Positions 6,321 through 15,673 of a stretch of 64,000 nucleotides of DNA are shown piece after piece. The position numbers and the translations under genes were made by a program. Source of the stretch: Ignavibacteriales bacterium (GTDB lineage Bacteria > Bacteroidota > Ignavibacteria > Ignavibacteriales > Melioribacteraceae); contig JAPLFF010000007.1 in NCBI GenBank assembly GCA_026390775.1, positions 310,001 to 374,000 of the forward strand. The letters run 5' to 3'. The notes under the pieces were generated by a model that saw nothing but the letters and a program-made list of their open reading frames with translations, had not been told where the DNA came from and did no database searches. Position 1 is the first letter of the stretch; every line of letters starts with the position of its first letter.

Positions 6321-8799
6321 GCAGCAAATACTTAGTCTAATTATTTTATTGATAATTTCATTAGTACAAGTTAATGCTCAGACCCAAAAGGTTAATTATA
6401 AAATCCTCGGCATTTCTGTCGTTGGAAATAAATCCGCCGATGCTGCTACTATCATTGCCAATACAGGATTGAAAATTGGTGATGAGATTAGTGTCCCCGG
6501 TGATCAAACTAATAGTGCAATAAAAAGACTTTGGAATTTGGGAATTTTTCAGGATGCAGAAATTATTATCGAAAAGAAAATTGATAACGGAATTTTTCTT
6601 CAAATAATAATCAAAGAGTATTCACGCCTTGAGAAATTTGTTTTAAGGGGCAACGACGAGTTGAGTGAAGATAACATAAATAAGAAAATTTCAATTGTAC
6701 GCGGACAAACCTTAAAACCGAATGAAATTGTTCGCTTAACAAATAAAATAAAGTCTTTATATGAAGAGGATGGATACTTAAACGCTACAATTACACCGCA
6801 TAACTATACTTTCTTTCAAGCAGACACTTCTAAAAAAGAGATTACAGTTACTTGGCGGGATGAAAAAGATCTTTCCAAAGAACTGAAAACCACTTATGAA
6901 ATTGATAAAACTTCATCTATAAATTCGGTAAATAGAATTAAAGAACGTACACTTGTATTGCTTGATATAAAAGAAGGTGATGAGATAACAATTCGTCATA
7001 TTATTTTTAACGGAAACAATGCCTTTGATGATGGAACGCTGCGTGGTGAATTTGACGACACAAAAGAATCAGCATGGTGGAAATTTTGGACTTCTCCGAA
7101 ATTTAAGCGTGATAAGTTTGAAAAAGATAAAGAATTAATCACTAAGTTTTATAGAAAAAAGGGTTACCGAGATTTTGTAGTTCTCCGTGATAGTCTCGTT
7201 TTTTCTAAAGACAAAAAACATATTGATGTGATAGTTGATGTATATGAAGGTGATCAATACAAAGTACGTAATGTTATTTGGGAAGGTAATTCAGTTTATC
7301 CAAGTGAAGAATTAAATGCTAGATTAGATTTCAAAAAAGGTGATATTTTTGATTACGAAAAATTCAATCAGAATTTACATTACAATGAAAAACAAACTGA
7401 CGTATCATCAATTTATCAAGATACCGGGTATCTTGGCTTTCAACTTGATGCTAAAGAAGAAAAATCTGCTAAAGATTCTGTTGATATCAGAATAAAAGTT
7501 AATGAAGGAAACCGATTTAAAATTGGTAAAGTTGATATTACTGGAAATGACAAAACAAAAGATAAAGTAATACGCCGGGAATTATATACAATCCCCGGAA
7601 GTTACTTCAGCCGCGGATATATTTTAAGAAGTATCCAGCAACTTTCAAATCTTCAATATTTCAATGTAGAACAGCTTTATAAAACCGGAGTGGACTACCG
7701 CCCTTACAATGATAGTACTGTCAATATTATTTATAAAGTTGAAGAAAAATCAAGCGATTATCTGAATGCTTCAATTGGTTACAGCGGAGCGTTTGGATTC
7801 AGCGGCGCAGTTGGTTTTACTTTAACAAATTTTTCTATCGCAGAACCGTTTCGAATGGGCGGCGGACAAGTATTAAATTTTAATTGGCAATTTGGCGTTG
7901 GCAATTTTTACAGAACATTCTCTCTAGGTTTTACCGAACCTTGGTTTATGGATACACCAACATCACTTGGCTTTGATCTTTTTGATACTCGACAAAGATA
8001 TGTTTACGATCTACAACAATCAGGTATAACTTTTAGAGTTGGAAGAAGATTAACCTGGCCAGATGATTTTTTCTATCTTATGGGAACTCTCCGTTTTCAG
8101 TATAACGACGTAATTGATGGAGCAGGATATTATCCAACAGGATTAACCAGACAATATTCCATAGGCACAACCATATCCAGAACCGACATTGATAACCCGA
8201 TCTTTCCTTCTCGTGGTTCAAAGTTTACGCTAAGCGGTGAATTAACCGGCGGACCATTTTTACCGGGTAATGTAGATTATTTTAAGATTGATTTTAAATC
8301 CGAATGGTATAAATCAATTTTTAATTCTAATAGATTTGTACTTTACACTTCCGCTGATCTCGGTTATATTGGGGTGTTAAAAGATGGAACTCCTATACAA
8401 CCGTTTGAATATTTCTATATGGGAGGCAGCGGATTAATAATTGCTACTACTTCTTTACGAGGTTATGAAGATCGAAGTTTAGGATTGAGAGACCCTGTAA
8501 CAAATAATGTAAGAGGAAGTAGTGTGATGGCAAAATTTACTTCGGAGTTTAGAGTGGCTTTGGCATTGGAGCCGATTCCTATTTATTTACTTGCTTTTGC
8601 AGAAGCAGGTAATGTTTATGTGGATATAAAACATACTGACTTATTTAATTTGAAACGCTCAGTTGGTATCGGTGCAAGAATTTTATTGAACCCGATCGGA
8701 TTGATCGGTTTCGATTATGGTTACGGATTTGACAGAAAAAGTGTTGATGGACAAGATCCTCAGTGGATGTTCCATTTTCAATTTGGAAAAGGTTTTTAA
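6298..8799 (+). CDS. bamA: BamA/Omp85 outer membrane protein assembly factor
   Basis: The 833-residue product has a signal peptide ending near VNAQ, a periplasmic region of about 450 residues with repeated POTRA domains, and a C-terminal beta-barrel of the Omp85 family. Repeated phrases such as V-x-G-N with Y-x-x-x-G-Y (EEDGYLN, YRKKGYRDF, YQDTGYLGF) mark the POTRA units. The barrel includes the conserved FPSRGS turn before strand 13 and FYMGGS, and ends in an aromatic residue (FQFGKGF). BamA inserts beta-barrel proteins into the outer membrane. Its start overlaps uppS by 23 bases, and two Skp-like chaperone genes follow. Confidence 0.96.
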   Translation: MLKHTPSKQQILSLIILLIISLVQVNAQTQKVNYKILGISVVGNKSADAATIIANTGLKIGDEISVPGDQTNSAIKRLWNLGIFQDAEIIIEKKIDNGIFLQIIIKEYSRLEKFVLRGNDELSEDNINKKISIVRGQTLKPNEIVRLTNKIKSLYEEDGYLNATITPHNYTFFQADTSKKEITVTWRDEKDLSKELKTTYEIDKTSSINSVNRIKERTLVLLDIKEGDEITIRHIIFNGNNAFDDGTLRGEFDDTKESAWWKFWTSPKFKRDKFEKDKELITKFYRKKGYRDFVVLRDSLVFSKDKKHIDVIVDVYEGDQYKVRNVIWEGNSVYPSEELNARLDFKKGDIFDYEKFNQNLHYNEKQTDVSSIYQDTGYLGFQLDAKEEKSAKDSVDIRIKVNEGNRFKIGKVDITGNDKTKDKVIRRELYTIPGSYFSRGYILRSIQQLSNLQYFNVEQLYKTGVDYRPYNDSTVNIIYKVEEKSSDYLNASIGYSGAFGFSGAVGFTLTNFSIAEPFRMGGGQVLNFNWQFGVGNFYRTFSLGFTEPWFMDTPTSLGFDLFDTRQRYVYDLQQSGITFRVGRRLTWPDDFFYLMGTLRFQYNDVIDGAGYYPTGLTRQYSIGTTISRTDIDNPIFPSRGSKFTLSGELTGGPFLPGNVDYFKIDFKSEWYKSIFNSNRFVLYTSADLGYIGVLKDGTPIQPFEYFYMGGSGLIIATTSLRGYEDRSLGLRDPVTNNVRGSSVMAKFTSEFRVALALEPIPIYLLAFAEAGNVYVDIKHTDLFNLKRSVGIGARILLNPIGLIGFDYGYGFDRKSVDGQDPQWMFHFQFGKGF

Positions 8800-8819
8800 A
8801 AACATTATTAGAGGTTAAC

Positions 8820-9362
8820 GTGAAAAAATCTATTTTATTTGTACTTATTATCTTTACTGTCTCTGCATTTGCACAGACACAACAAGCTCAAACAACCACA
8901 TTAAAACTTGGCTGGGTTGATTCACAGATTATACTTGCTCAATTACCTGAAGCTATAAAAGCTAAGGCAGATATTGAGGGCATGGTATCAAAATGGAGAA
9001 AAGATCTGGACAGTATGCAGACTGATTATCAAAAATTTCTTGCCGATAATCAAAAACAAGCTGAGACAATGAAAAAAGAAGAATTACAAAAAGTTCAGCA
9101 AAGATTAGCAGAAAAAGAACAAAAATATACACAGTATAATCAAGCAAAATTTGCTCAACCAAATGGCGAACTTTATCAAAAACAAGAACAACTATTAGCA
9201 CCTGTTAAAGAAAAAATTTACAAAGCAATAGACGAAATCTCTAAAGATTTAGGAATGCAATTTGTTTTTGACAAAGCATTAGATGGAGTTCTTGTAAAAG
9301 CTGATCCTGAATTTGATATTACTTATAAAGTTCTTGATTATCTTAAAAGAGGTAAAAAATAA
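8820..9362 (+). CDS. Skp/OmpH-family periplasmic chaperone, first copy
   Basis: I choose the GTG at 8820, behind AGAGG, because it starts a clean signal peptide (VKKSILFVLIIFTVSAFAQ). The longer frame would begin inside bamA. The mature part has the OmpH pattern: KLGWVDSQIIL at the N-terminus, a long Gln/Lys-rich coiled-coil of about 90 residues, and a C-terminal return that includes MQFVFDKAL. Skp trimers hold unfolded outer-membrane proteins in the periplasm and hand them to BamA, the gene just upstream. A paralogue follows after 16 bases. Confidence 0.9.
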   Translation: MKKSILFVLIIFTVSAFAQTQQAQTTTLKLGWVDSQIILAQLPEAIKAKADIEGMVSKWRKDLDSMQTDYQKFLADNQKQAETMKKEELQKVQQRLAEKEQKYTQYNQAKFAQPNGELYQKQEQLLAPVKEKIYKAIDEISKDLGMQFVFDKALDGVLVKADPEFDITYKVLDYLKRGKK

Positions 9363-9378
9363 TTACCGGAAATAAATC

Positions 9379-9894
9379 ATGAAAAAACTTGGATTAATTT
9401 TATTCGTAATTCTATCAGTTGTATCATCGGGTAAACTTTACAGTCAACCAAAGATTGGTTATGTTGATAGTGATACAATTATGAAACAACTTCCTGAAGC
9501 TCAAGATGCACAGAAAAAACTCGATGCAATAATTAAAGATTGGCAGGAAGAACTTTCCAAAATGGAAAGAGATTGGAAAACCAAGTATGATGATTACGAT
9601 AAACGAAAACTTATTCTTAGTGAGCAAAAACGCGCTGAGATAGAAAAAGAATTAGTTACTTTGGAAAATCAAACTTCCAAATACAGGCAGGATAAATTTG
9701 GTGTTAAGGGCGAACTCTTCCAGAAACAGGAAGAATTAATGAAGCCGATCCAGAATAGAATTTTTACTGCTATTCAACAAGTTGCAAAGGAAAAAGATTA
9801 CGATTTTATTTTTGATAGAAGCGGCGATATCATTTTCCTCTATGCAAAAGAAGAATATGATGTTACAAGCTTGGTAATTGAAAAACTTAAATGA
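9379..9894 (+). CDS. Skp/OmpH-family periplasmic chaperone, second copy
   Basis: The 171-residue product is a clear paralogue of the gene before it. Both share PKIGYVDSDTIMKQLPEA-type beginnings, a coiled-coil centre and a near-identical tail (YDFIFDRSGDI here, MQFVFDKALDG there). A signal peptide covers residues 1-22. Tandem Skp copies between bamA and lpxD are common in Bacteroidota-like genomes. The copies have diverged in charge: this one is more acidic and Lys/Asp-rich, the first more Gln-rich. They may form mixed trimers or serve different clients. This is inference. Confidence 0.9.
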   Translation: MKKLGLILFVILSVVSSGKLYSQPKIGYVDSDTIMKQLPEAQDAQKKLDAIIKDWQEELSKMERDWKTKYDDYDKRKLILSEQKRAEIEKELVTLENQTSKYRQDKFGVKGELFQKQEELMKPIQNRIFTAIQQVAKEKDYDFIFDRSGDIIFLYAKEEYDVTSLVIEKLK

Positions 9895-9900
9895 GTTTTT

Positions 9901-10959
9901 ATGAAGATAAAATTGAAAGAAGCCGCCGACTTAGTCGGCGGTGTTGTTATTGGCGATCCTCAAATTGAATTAACCGGTATCGCTAAAATTGAAGAAGCAA
10001 AAAAAGGTGATTTAACTTTTCTCTATCTGCCTGTATACGAAAAATTTCTAAATTCAACTGAAGCATCGGCTGTTCTTATCAGTCCGGAATTCAAAAAAAC
10101 ACGAACAGACATCAACTATATCGAAGTAAAAAATCCGAATGTTGCTCTTCAAAAAATTATTATAACATTTCTTCAGCCAAAAATAACTCTTAAAGGAATA
10201 GATAAAACCGCTTCAATACATGATTCCGTGAAGATTGGTAAAAATGTTTCTGTAGGTAAAAATGTTGTTATTGAAGCTGGTGCAACCATCGGTGATAATT
10301 CAATTATCTATCACAACACAGTATTAATGGAAAATGTAAAAGTCGGTTCTAATTGTTTGATCTATCCAAACGTTTCTGTAAGAGAAAATTGTGTTATTGG
10401 AAACAACGTCATCATTCATTCAAATACAGTTATTGGTTCTGATGGTTTTGGTTATATTCCAGATGAAAAAGGTGTTTATCAAAAAGTACCGCAAATTGGA
10501 AATGTTGTTCTTGAAGATGATGTTGAACTTGGTTCAAATGTTTCGATTGACCGCGCCGCGCTTGGTTCAACAAAAATAAAAAAAGGTGTTAAGATTGATA
10601 ACCTTGTTCAGATTGCACACAATGTTTCTATTGGAGAAAATACAGCAATAGCTTCTCAAAGCGGAATAGCCGGCAGTACTACGATCGGTAAAAATTGTAT
10701 TCTTGCCGGTCAAGTAGGAATTGTAGGACATATCGAAATTACAGATAACGTATTTATTACAGCTCAATCGGGTGTTTCGAAATCGATTTCAAAGCCAGGA
10801 AAATATCGCGGTTCTCCAACACAGGAATTGAGTTCAATGCTAAAAGTCGAAGCTCATCTCAGAAACATACCGACTTACGCAGAAAAAATTAAAAAGTTAG
10901 AAGAAAAAATTGCATCTTTGGAAGAGAAAATTTCTCAATTAATTTCGAAGGGTAACTGA
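9901..10959 (+). CDS. lpxD: UDP-3-O-acylglucosamine N-acyltransferase
   Basis: LpxD adds the second acyl chain in lipid A synthesis, using acyl-ACP. The 352-residue product has the N-terminal uridine-binding domain (to about residue 100), followed by a left-handed beta-helix of hexapeptide repeats such as [20 protein letters not shown]. The stretch [12 protein letters not shown], with [11 protein letters not shown] further on, contains the catalytic histidine region. A short C-terminal coiled coil of Lys/Glu repeats closes the protein. Its stop overlaps the lpxC-fabZ start by one base (TGATG), so translation is probably coupled. Confidence 0.95.
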   Translation: MKIKLKEAADLVGGVVIGDPQIELTGIAKIEEAKKGDLTFLYLPVYEKFLNSTEASAVLISPEFKKTRTDINYIEVKNPNVALQKIIITFLQPKITLKGIDKTASIHDSVKIGKNVSVGKNVVIEAGATIGDNSIIYHNTVLMENVKVGSNCLIYPNVSVRENCVIGNNVIIHSNTVIGSDGFGYIPDEKGVYQKVPQIGNVVLEDDVELGSNVSIDRAALGSTKIKKGVKIDNLVQIAHNVSIGENTAIASQSGIAGSTTIGKNCILAGQVGIVGHIEITDNVFITAQSGVSKSISKPGKYRGSPTQELSSMLKVEAHLRNIPTYAEKIKKLEEKIASLEEKISQLISKGN

Positions 10960-12374
10960 TGCTAGAACTTCAACGTACTATTGAAAAACCGGTCTCGATT
11001 TCGGGAATGGGATTACATACTGGTACATCTTGTACCATGACTTTTAAGCCGGCACCAGATAACTCGGGTATTAAATTTATAAGAATTGATCTTGGCGGTA
11101 AACCGGAAATTCCTGCCAATGCAGATTATGTAGTAGATATTTCACGCGGCACTACACTTGGCTTAGGTGATGCAAAAGTTTTTACAGTTGAACATGTTTT
11201 AGCCGCTGTTGTTGGATTACAAATAGATAATCTGGTTATCGAATTGGATGGAATGGAACCGCCGATCGGTGATGGAAGTTCTCTTCAGTACGTAGAAAAA
11301 TTGTTAGAAGCAGGATTTGTAACCCAGGGAACTCCTAAAGATTATTTGGTAATAGATCAGACTGTAGAATACCATAATGAAAAAGAGAAAGTTGATATCG
11401 TTGCTTTACCATTAGATGGTTTTAGAATTTCAATAATGGTAGATTACGAAAATCCTTCTTTAGGAAGCCAGCATTCCGGTTTGTTCGATCTTGAAAAAGA
11501 ATTTATAAGTGAATTTGCGCCGGCCAGAACTTTTTGTTTTTTAAGTGAAGTTGAAATGCTGATTGATCAAGGTTTGATTAAAGGCGGAAATATTGACAGT
11601 GCTGTTGTAATAATAGATCACGATATAAATGAAGAAGAACTAAAACGGTTAAAGGACAAACTAAATTTAAAACACGATTTAAAAGTATTTAACGGATATT
11701 TAAATAATAACAAACTTCGATTCAAGAACGAACCGGCAAGACATAAAATTTTAGACATGATTGGTGATCTTGCTTTAATTGGTGTTCCTATTAAAGCACA
11801 GGTCTTAGCAGCACGACCGGGACATAAAGCTAATGTAGAATTTGCAAAAAAGATAAGACAATTATATCATCAGAAAAAATTTGTACGTAAATACCAGTTT
11901 GTTAAGAAAGAAGGAATTGTTTTCGACGTAAATGCAATCGAGAGAATTCTACCGCACCGCTATCCTTTCCTTCTGGTAGATAAAATTATTCATCTTGAAC
12001 TCGATAAAAAAGTTGTTGGTATTAAAAACGTTACAAGGAACGAACATTTCTTCAATGGTCACTTTCCAGGTCAACCGGTAATGCCGGGTGTTCTTCAAAT
12101 TGAAGCTATGGCACAGGTTAGTGGTATTCTGCTTATTAGCTCTTTCTTAGATCCAGAAAATCACCTTGTTTATTTTATGAGTATCAACAATGCGAAATTT
12201 AGAAAGCCAGTTCTTCCCGGTGATCAATTAGTTTTAGAAGCTGAACTTATTTCAGTTAAGAGTAAAAAATATTATTCCGTTAAAGGAACAGCGCTTGTTG
12301 ATGGTAATGTAGTTTCCGAAGCGGAATTTATGGCTGCTGTAGTTCCTAAAGAAAATAAAAACAATAACAAATAA
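10959..12374 (+). CDS. Bifunctional LpxC deacetylase / FabZ dehydratase
   Basis: Residues 1 to about 310 are LpxC, the zinc-dependent UDP-3-O-acyl-GlcNAc deacetylase that commits the cell to lipid A synthesis. TVEHVLAA carries one zinc His, and ARHKILDMIGDL supplies the second His and the Asp. From about residue 325 the protein is FabZ, the beta-hydroxyacyl-ACP dehydratase: ILPHRYPFLLVDKI has the catalytic His, and GHFPGQPVMPGVLQIEAMAQ the catalytic Glu. The fusion is a known trait of the Bacteroidota/Chlorobi lineage. It may balance the shared hydroxyacyl-ACP pool between lipid A and fatty acids. Confidence 0.96.
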   Translation: MLELQRTIEKPVSISGMGLHTGTSCTMTFKPAPDNSGIKFIRIDLGGKPEIPANADYVVDISRGTTLGLGDAKVFTVEHVLAAVVGLQIDNLVIELDGMEPPIGDGSSLQYVEKLLEAGFVTQGTPKDYLVIDQTVEYHNEKEKVDIVALPLDGFRISIMVDYENPSLGSQHSGLFDLEKEFISEFAPARTFCFLSEVEMLIDQGLIKGGNIDSAVVIIDHDINEEELKRLKDKLNLKHDLKVFNGYLNNNKLRFKNEPARHKILDMIGDLALIGVPIKAQVLAARPGHKANVEFAKKIRQLYHQKKFVRKYQFVKKEGIVFDVNAIERILPHRYPFLLVDKIIHLELDKKVVGIKNVTRNEHFFNGHFPGQPVMPGVLQIEAMAQVSGILLISSFLDPENHLVYFMSINNAKFRKPVLPGDQLVLEAELISVKSKKYYSVKGTALVDGNVVSEAEFMAAVVPKENKNNNK

Positions 12375-12378
12375 TTCT

Positions 12379-13155
12379 ATGGTAAATATTCATCCCACCG
12401 CAATTGTTAGCCCGAAAGCTAAACTTGGAAATAATATTACAATTGGCCCATATTCAATAATTCATGATGACGTTGAAGTTGGTGATGACTGCAAAATTGA
12501 TTCTCACGCTGTACTGTATGATGGTACTCGTATTGGTAACCGTGTAAAAATATTTCAGGGTTCGTCTGTTGCCAACATACCGCAAGACTTAAAATTCGGC
12601 AACGAGATTTCTTATTTTTACATCGGCGATGACACACAGATTAGAGAATTTGTTACGCTTCATAGAGGAACACATGCTACCGGTAAATCTATTGTAGGAA
12701 AAAACTGTTTGCTCATGGCTTACTGCCACATTGCACATGATTGCGTTGTAGGAAATAATGTTATTCTTGCCAACGATGTTCAACTCGGCGGACATGTAGA
12801 GATTGAAAACAATGTTATTATCGGCGGATTGGCCGGAGTTCATCAGTTTACAAAAATCGGCGCTCATGCAATGGTCGGCACTCACTCTAAAATCACCAGC
12901 GATGTTCCCCCTTTTCTGATCGTGCAAGGTGTGCCTGCAAGATTTGAAGGAATTAACAAAGTCGGGTTGAAGAGAAGAGGATTTTCTGCGGAACAATTAG
13001 AAGCTATAAAAGAAGCTTACAGGATTTTATATTTATCCGGATTATTGTTTAGTGATGCAAAAATAAGAATAGTGAAAGAACTCGGTCATCACGAAGTGGT
13101 AAAACAAATTTTAGATTTTATTTCCAAAGCAACACGCGGTATAGTTCGCAAATGA
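12379..13155 (+). CDS. lpxA: UDP-N-acetylglucosamine O-acyltransferase
   Basis: LpxA performs the first step of lipid A synthesis, acylating UDP-GlcNAc at the 3-hydroxyl. The 258-residue product starts with HPTAIVSPKAKLGNNITIG, a hexapeptide-repeat beta-helix. AYCHIAHDCVVGNN contains the catalytic histidine pair region, and GLKRRGFSAEQ opens the typical C-terminal helical domain. It ends the lpxD-lpxC/fabZ-lpxA order shared with Bacteroidota. The stop overlaps the next start by four bases (ATGA), so the following ligase-like gene is in the same translational unit. Confidence 0.96.
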   Translation: MVNIHPTAIVSPKAKLGNNITIGPYSIIHDDVEVGDDCKIDSHAVLYDGTRIGNRVKIFQGSSVANIPQDLKFGNEISYFYIGDDTQIREFVTLHRGTHATGKSIVGKNCLLMAYCHIAHDCVVGNNVILANDVQLGGHVEIENNVIIGGLAGVHQFTKIGAHAMVGTHSKITSDVPPFLIVQGVPARFEGINKVGLKRRGFSAEQLEAIKEAYRILYLSGLLFSDAKIRIVKELGHHEVVKQILDFISKATRGIVRK

Positions 13156-13901
13156 ATTGGCACTTCATTAATTCAGGTGCAAACACCGGTAACTACAATA
13201 TGCAGTTCGATATTGAACTCGCAAACATCTGTAAACCCGATGAAGCTTACTTTAGAATTTATAGATGGAATCCTTATTGCATTTCGCTTGGAGCCAACCA
13301 AAGTTTTGATGACATTAATCAAGACAAAACCAAAACCGATGGAATTGATATTGTAAAACGACCAACCGGCGGAAGAGCCATTCTCCACGCAGAGGAATTA
13401 ACTTATTCTGTTGTACTTCCCTACAATTTTGAACTATCACCGCGTGAGATTTATTTTAGAATCTCCAATGCGCTAATGCGCGGTTTGGAAATCTACAATC
13501 CCATTCTTGCAAAATCACAACTTGAAGATTATCAACCGAACTTTCCGAAACTCTTGGAAGGACCAACCGGAGTTTTATGTTTTGCAAGCACAGCAAGAAA
13601 TGAAGTAAAATTTAACGATAAAAAACTTATTGGAAGTGCTCAGAGAAAATTGAACAACGTTATTCTTCAGCATGGCTCAATATTATGCGGACCGTTTCAT
13701 AAAAAACTCGTTGATTACATTAACTCAGATCAAGAAACCAAAAATATTTTATCGCTGGAATTGAATACCAAAACCACAGAACTCGGAACTATTCTTAACG
13801 AAGATATTGATTACCAGAAGTTGAAGACATGTTTAATAGTCGGATTTGAATTGGAATGGCAGATAAAATTTGAACAACCCGTGGAAGCATTTTCGATATG
13901 A
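13152..13901 (+). CDS. Lipoate/octanoate transferase family protein (LplA/LipM-like)
   Basis: The 249-residue product belongs to the biotin/lipoate ligase fold family. RPTGGRAILHAEELTYSVV is the substrate-binding signature, and NDKKLIGSAQRK supplies the conserved Lys loop. A cysteine in GPTGVLCFASTARNEV occupies the place where LipM-type octanoyl transferases carry their nucleophile, so an octanoyl-ACP transferase is somewhat more likely than an ATP-using lipoate ligase. Such enzymes load lipoyl groups on 2-oxoacid dehydrogenases and GcvH. Its coupling to lpxA by a four-base overlap is unusual in function, although both enzymes draw on acyl-ACP. Confidence 0.82.
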   Translation: MNWHFINSGANTGNYNMQFDIELANICKPDEAYFRIYRWNPYCISLGANQSFDDINQDKTKTDGIDIVKRPTGGRAILHAEELTYSVVLPYNFELSPREIYFRISNALMRGLEIYNPILAKSQLEDYQPNFPKLLEGPTGVLCFASTARNEVKFNDKKLIGSAQRKLNNVILQHGSILCGPFHKKLVDYINSDQETKNILSLELNTKTTELGTILNEDIDYQKLKTCLIVGFELEWQIKFEQPVEAFSI

Positions 13902-13902
13902 C

Positions 13903-13952
13903 TTGTAGCGTTCAATATACTTGCCTACCGCAGGCAGGTTGAACCCCTACAA
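13903..13952. repeat. Imperfect 50-bp palindrome, MITE/REP-like
   Basis: Nested inverted segments share one centre: TTGTAG with CTACAA, GTTCAA with TTGAAC, and TGCCT with AGGCA around a five-base loop. It starts two bases after the stop at 13901 and ends 10 bases before the convergent T9SS gene stop. It lacks a T run on the correct side for a simple terminator in either direction. The multi-block palindromic structure looks like a dispersed intergenic repeat. Confidence 0.6.
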
Positions 13953-13961
13953 AAAAGAAAT

Positions 13962-15569
13962 TTATTTCATCAACAACATTTTCTTTGATTGAATAAAATT
14001 ATTTGCAGTGATTGTGTAAATGTAAACACCGCTCGTCAGTTTGCTTGAATCAAAATTGATTTTGTAATAACCGACAGATTTCTTTTCATTGACGAGCGTT
14101 GCTACTTTCCTTCCAATTACGTCATATACTTTTATTGTAACAAATCCCTCTATCGGAAGTTGGTAATTGATTGTTGTTGTCGGGTTGAAGGGATTAGGAA
14201 AATTCTGATAAAGATTGTAAGACGTCGGAATAAATTGGAGCTTATTTTCTTTTACACCTACAATCAATGGCATCTTACCAAATGCTAAACTATCGTAAGG
14301 CGTTGATCTCAACAACGCTACCTTTCTTCTCATCATTGTAATACTTTCTTTGTAATCAGCACCCAACGCCGGCACTAAAGCCATCATCACCCATTGAGTA
14401 TCTCCCCGCGTCATTGTGAAAGGACCTGCAAACATATTGAACCCCGCACCACCACCCGTGTTTTGATTTAATATCCAACCAGTGTTTGAAACAGGGTCAC
14501 CGTCCCATGTAAATCTTGTTGGCCTTCCATTTGTTGGATCAATTTTTAGTGTACCATCCGTAAAGTATCCGCGAGCGATATTCCATGCTTGAGTAGTTGT
14601 AAATGCTGGGTTACCAGGAGGAACGGGATCAGCATCGTCAATTATTCCGTGAAATGCCGTCATAGAAAGATTTTTGTAATTGTTTTTTATCTTTCCTTTA
14701 ATGATCGCCGTATTGCCAGTTGATTGAATTGAAGGACCATACAACAAAGCATAACCTACCGCCGGGTGATATGAAGTACTGCCGGTTTTGTCCCAACAGT
14801 AACCTAAGTCTAATGTTGTGTCTGAAGCAGGTTCATTATAAAGCGGGAAAAAACTTGTATTGATATCAACATCAGCCCACAATGAAAAATAGAGGGAATC
14901 AATATCTGTATCCCCTTTATTTATTATAGTGAATTCTTCAAACACTGTGTTCGAAAATAAATCTTGGTTATCGGGCAAAGTGCCCTTACGTGCATAAACA
15001 AGCTGATGTATTTCAACGGGCATTACTTTTAATGAATCGCCGCTTCTATTCCATGCAATTCTTGATTTTGTATTTGCATCCAGTGCATTGTAAACCGTCC
15101 ATAACATTTGATCTCCGTAAATTTTTGGTGTACCATCAATATTTACTGGAGCTCCAAAACTTTTAGACCAATCTCTATAATCTGGATTACCAATTCCATC
15201 ACCTCTGCTAATTTTATAAATTCTATACAAAGTTGAATCTTGTGGTTGAGACTGCATTGCAGGTACGCCGTTTATTATTGGTCCCGGTGAAAAACTTGAT
15301 GAAGTACGAATAAACCATTCAACATAACTGCCGCTTATTCGTCTGTTGATTTTGCCTATTACCCAGGGTCCCTGATCAAAAACAATTATAGAGTCTTGAT
15401 GCAATTGAAGCCAATATCCTCCGCCTTCGCTGCTTGGTGAATAATTTAAACCACCAATATTATTTAAGTGGAGACGAATATTATTGATATCCAAAATTCT
15501 GTAATTCACAGGAGATTGAGCAAGAATAGTACTAGATAGGATTGTCATTATCAGTATTAACCTTTTCAT
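13962..15569 (-). CDS. Secreted protein with type IX secretion C-terminal sorting domain
   Basis: The 535-residue product begins with a signal peptide (KRLILIMTILSSTILAQ) and ends with a type IX sorting domain of about 85 residues. YNLYQNFPNPFNPTTTINY opens it, GRKVATLVNE lies in the middle, and YTITANNFIQSKKMLLMK closes it. The bulk is a large extracellular beta-rich region with many Asp, Gly and aromatic residues; I recognise no catalytic motif. The FPNPFNPTT form is typical of Ignavibacteria and relatives. No secretion machinery genes are in the window. A relic of another sorting domain lies 11 bases upstream. Confidence 0.9.
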   Translation of the reverse strand: MKRLILIMTILSSTILAQSPVNYRILDINNIRLHLNNIGGLNYSPSSEGGGYWLQLHQDSIIVFDQGPWVIGKINRRISGSYVEWFIRTSSSFSPGPIINGVPAMQSQPQDSTLYRIYKISRGDGIGNPDYRDWSKSFGAPVNIDGTPKIYGDQMLWTVYNALDANTKSRIAWNRSGDSLKVMPVEIHQLVYARKGTLPDNQDLFSNTVFEEFTIINKGDTDIDSLYFSLWADVDINTSFFPLYNEPASDTTLDLGYCWDKTGSTSYHPAVGYALLYGPSIQSTGNTAIIKGKIKNNYKNLSMTAFHGIIDDADPVPPGNPAFTTTQAWNIARGYFTDGTLKIDPTNGRPTRFTWDGDPVSNTGWILNQNTGGGAGFNMFAGPFTMTRGDTQWVMMALVPALGADYKESITMMRRKVALLRSTPYDSLAFGKMPLIVGVKENKLQFIPTSYNLYQNFPNPFNPTTTINYQLPIEGFVTIKVYDVIGRKVATLVNEKKSVGYYKINFDSSKLTSGVYIYTITANNFIQSKKMLLMK

Positions 15570-15580
15570 ATGATCTTTCC

Positions 15581-15673
15581 TTATTTCACCAATAATAATT
15601 TTTTAGCTTGCGTGGTATTTCCTACTATTAATTTATAAACGTATAAGCCTGAAGACAATATAATACCGACTGT
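15581..15673 (-). pseudogene. Relic of a type IX sorting domain
   Basis: On the minus strand about 30 codons read out the last part of a sorting domain, including SSGLYVYKLIVGNTTQAKK, and then LLLVK and a stop. The frame is closed at its upstream end by a TAA, and there is no start codon or signal peptide. It is therefore the 3' remnant of a decayed or deleted secreted-protein gene that stood in tandem before the intact one. Nothing of the rest of the gene can be seen in the 180 bases further upstream. Confidence 0.75.

Noticed and set aside
8763-8819. N-terminal extension of the first Skp gene
   Set aside because: It overlaps the bamA end and would put 19 residues in front of a clean signal peptide; the GTG at 8820 has a good ribosome binding site.
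12589-12996. 135-codon frame antisense to lpxA
   Set aside because: The hexapeptide repeats of lpxA produce long antisense frames; there is no start context and the product looks random.
13962-15569. Type IX secretion machinery gene
   Set aside because: The gene carries only the cargo sorting domain; no Por/Spr/Gld component motif is present in the window.
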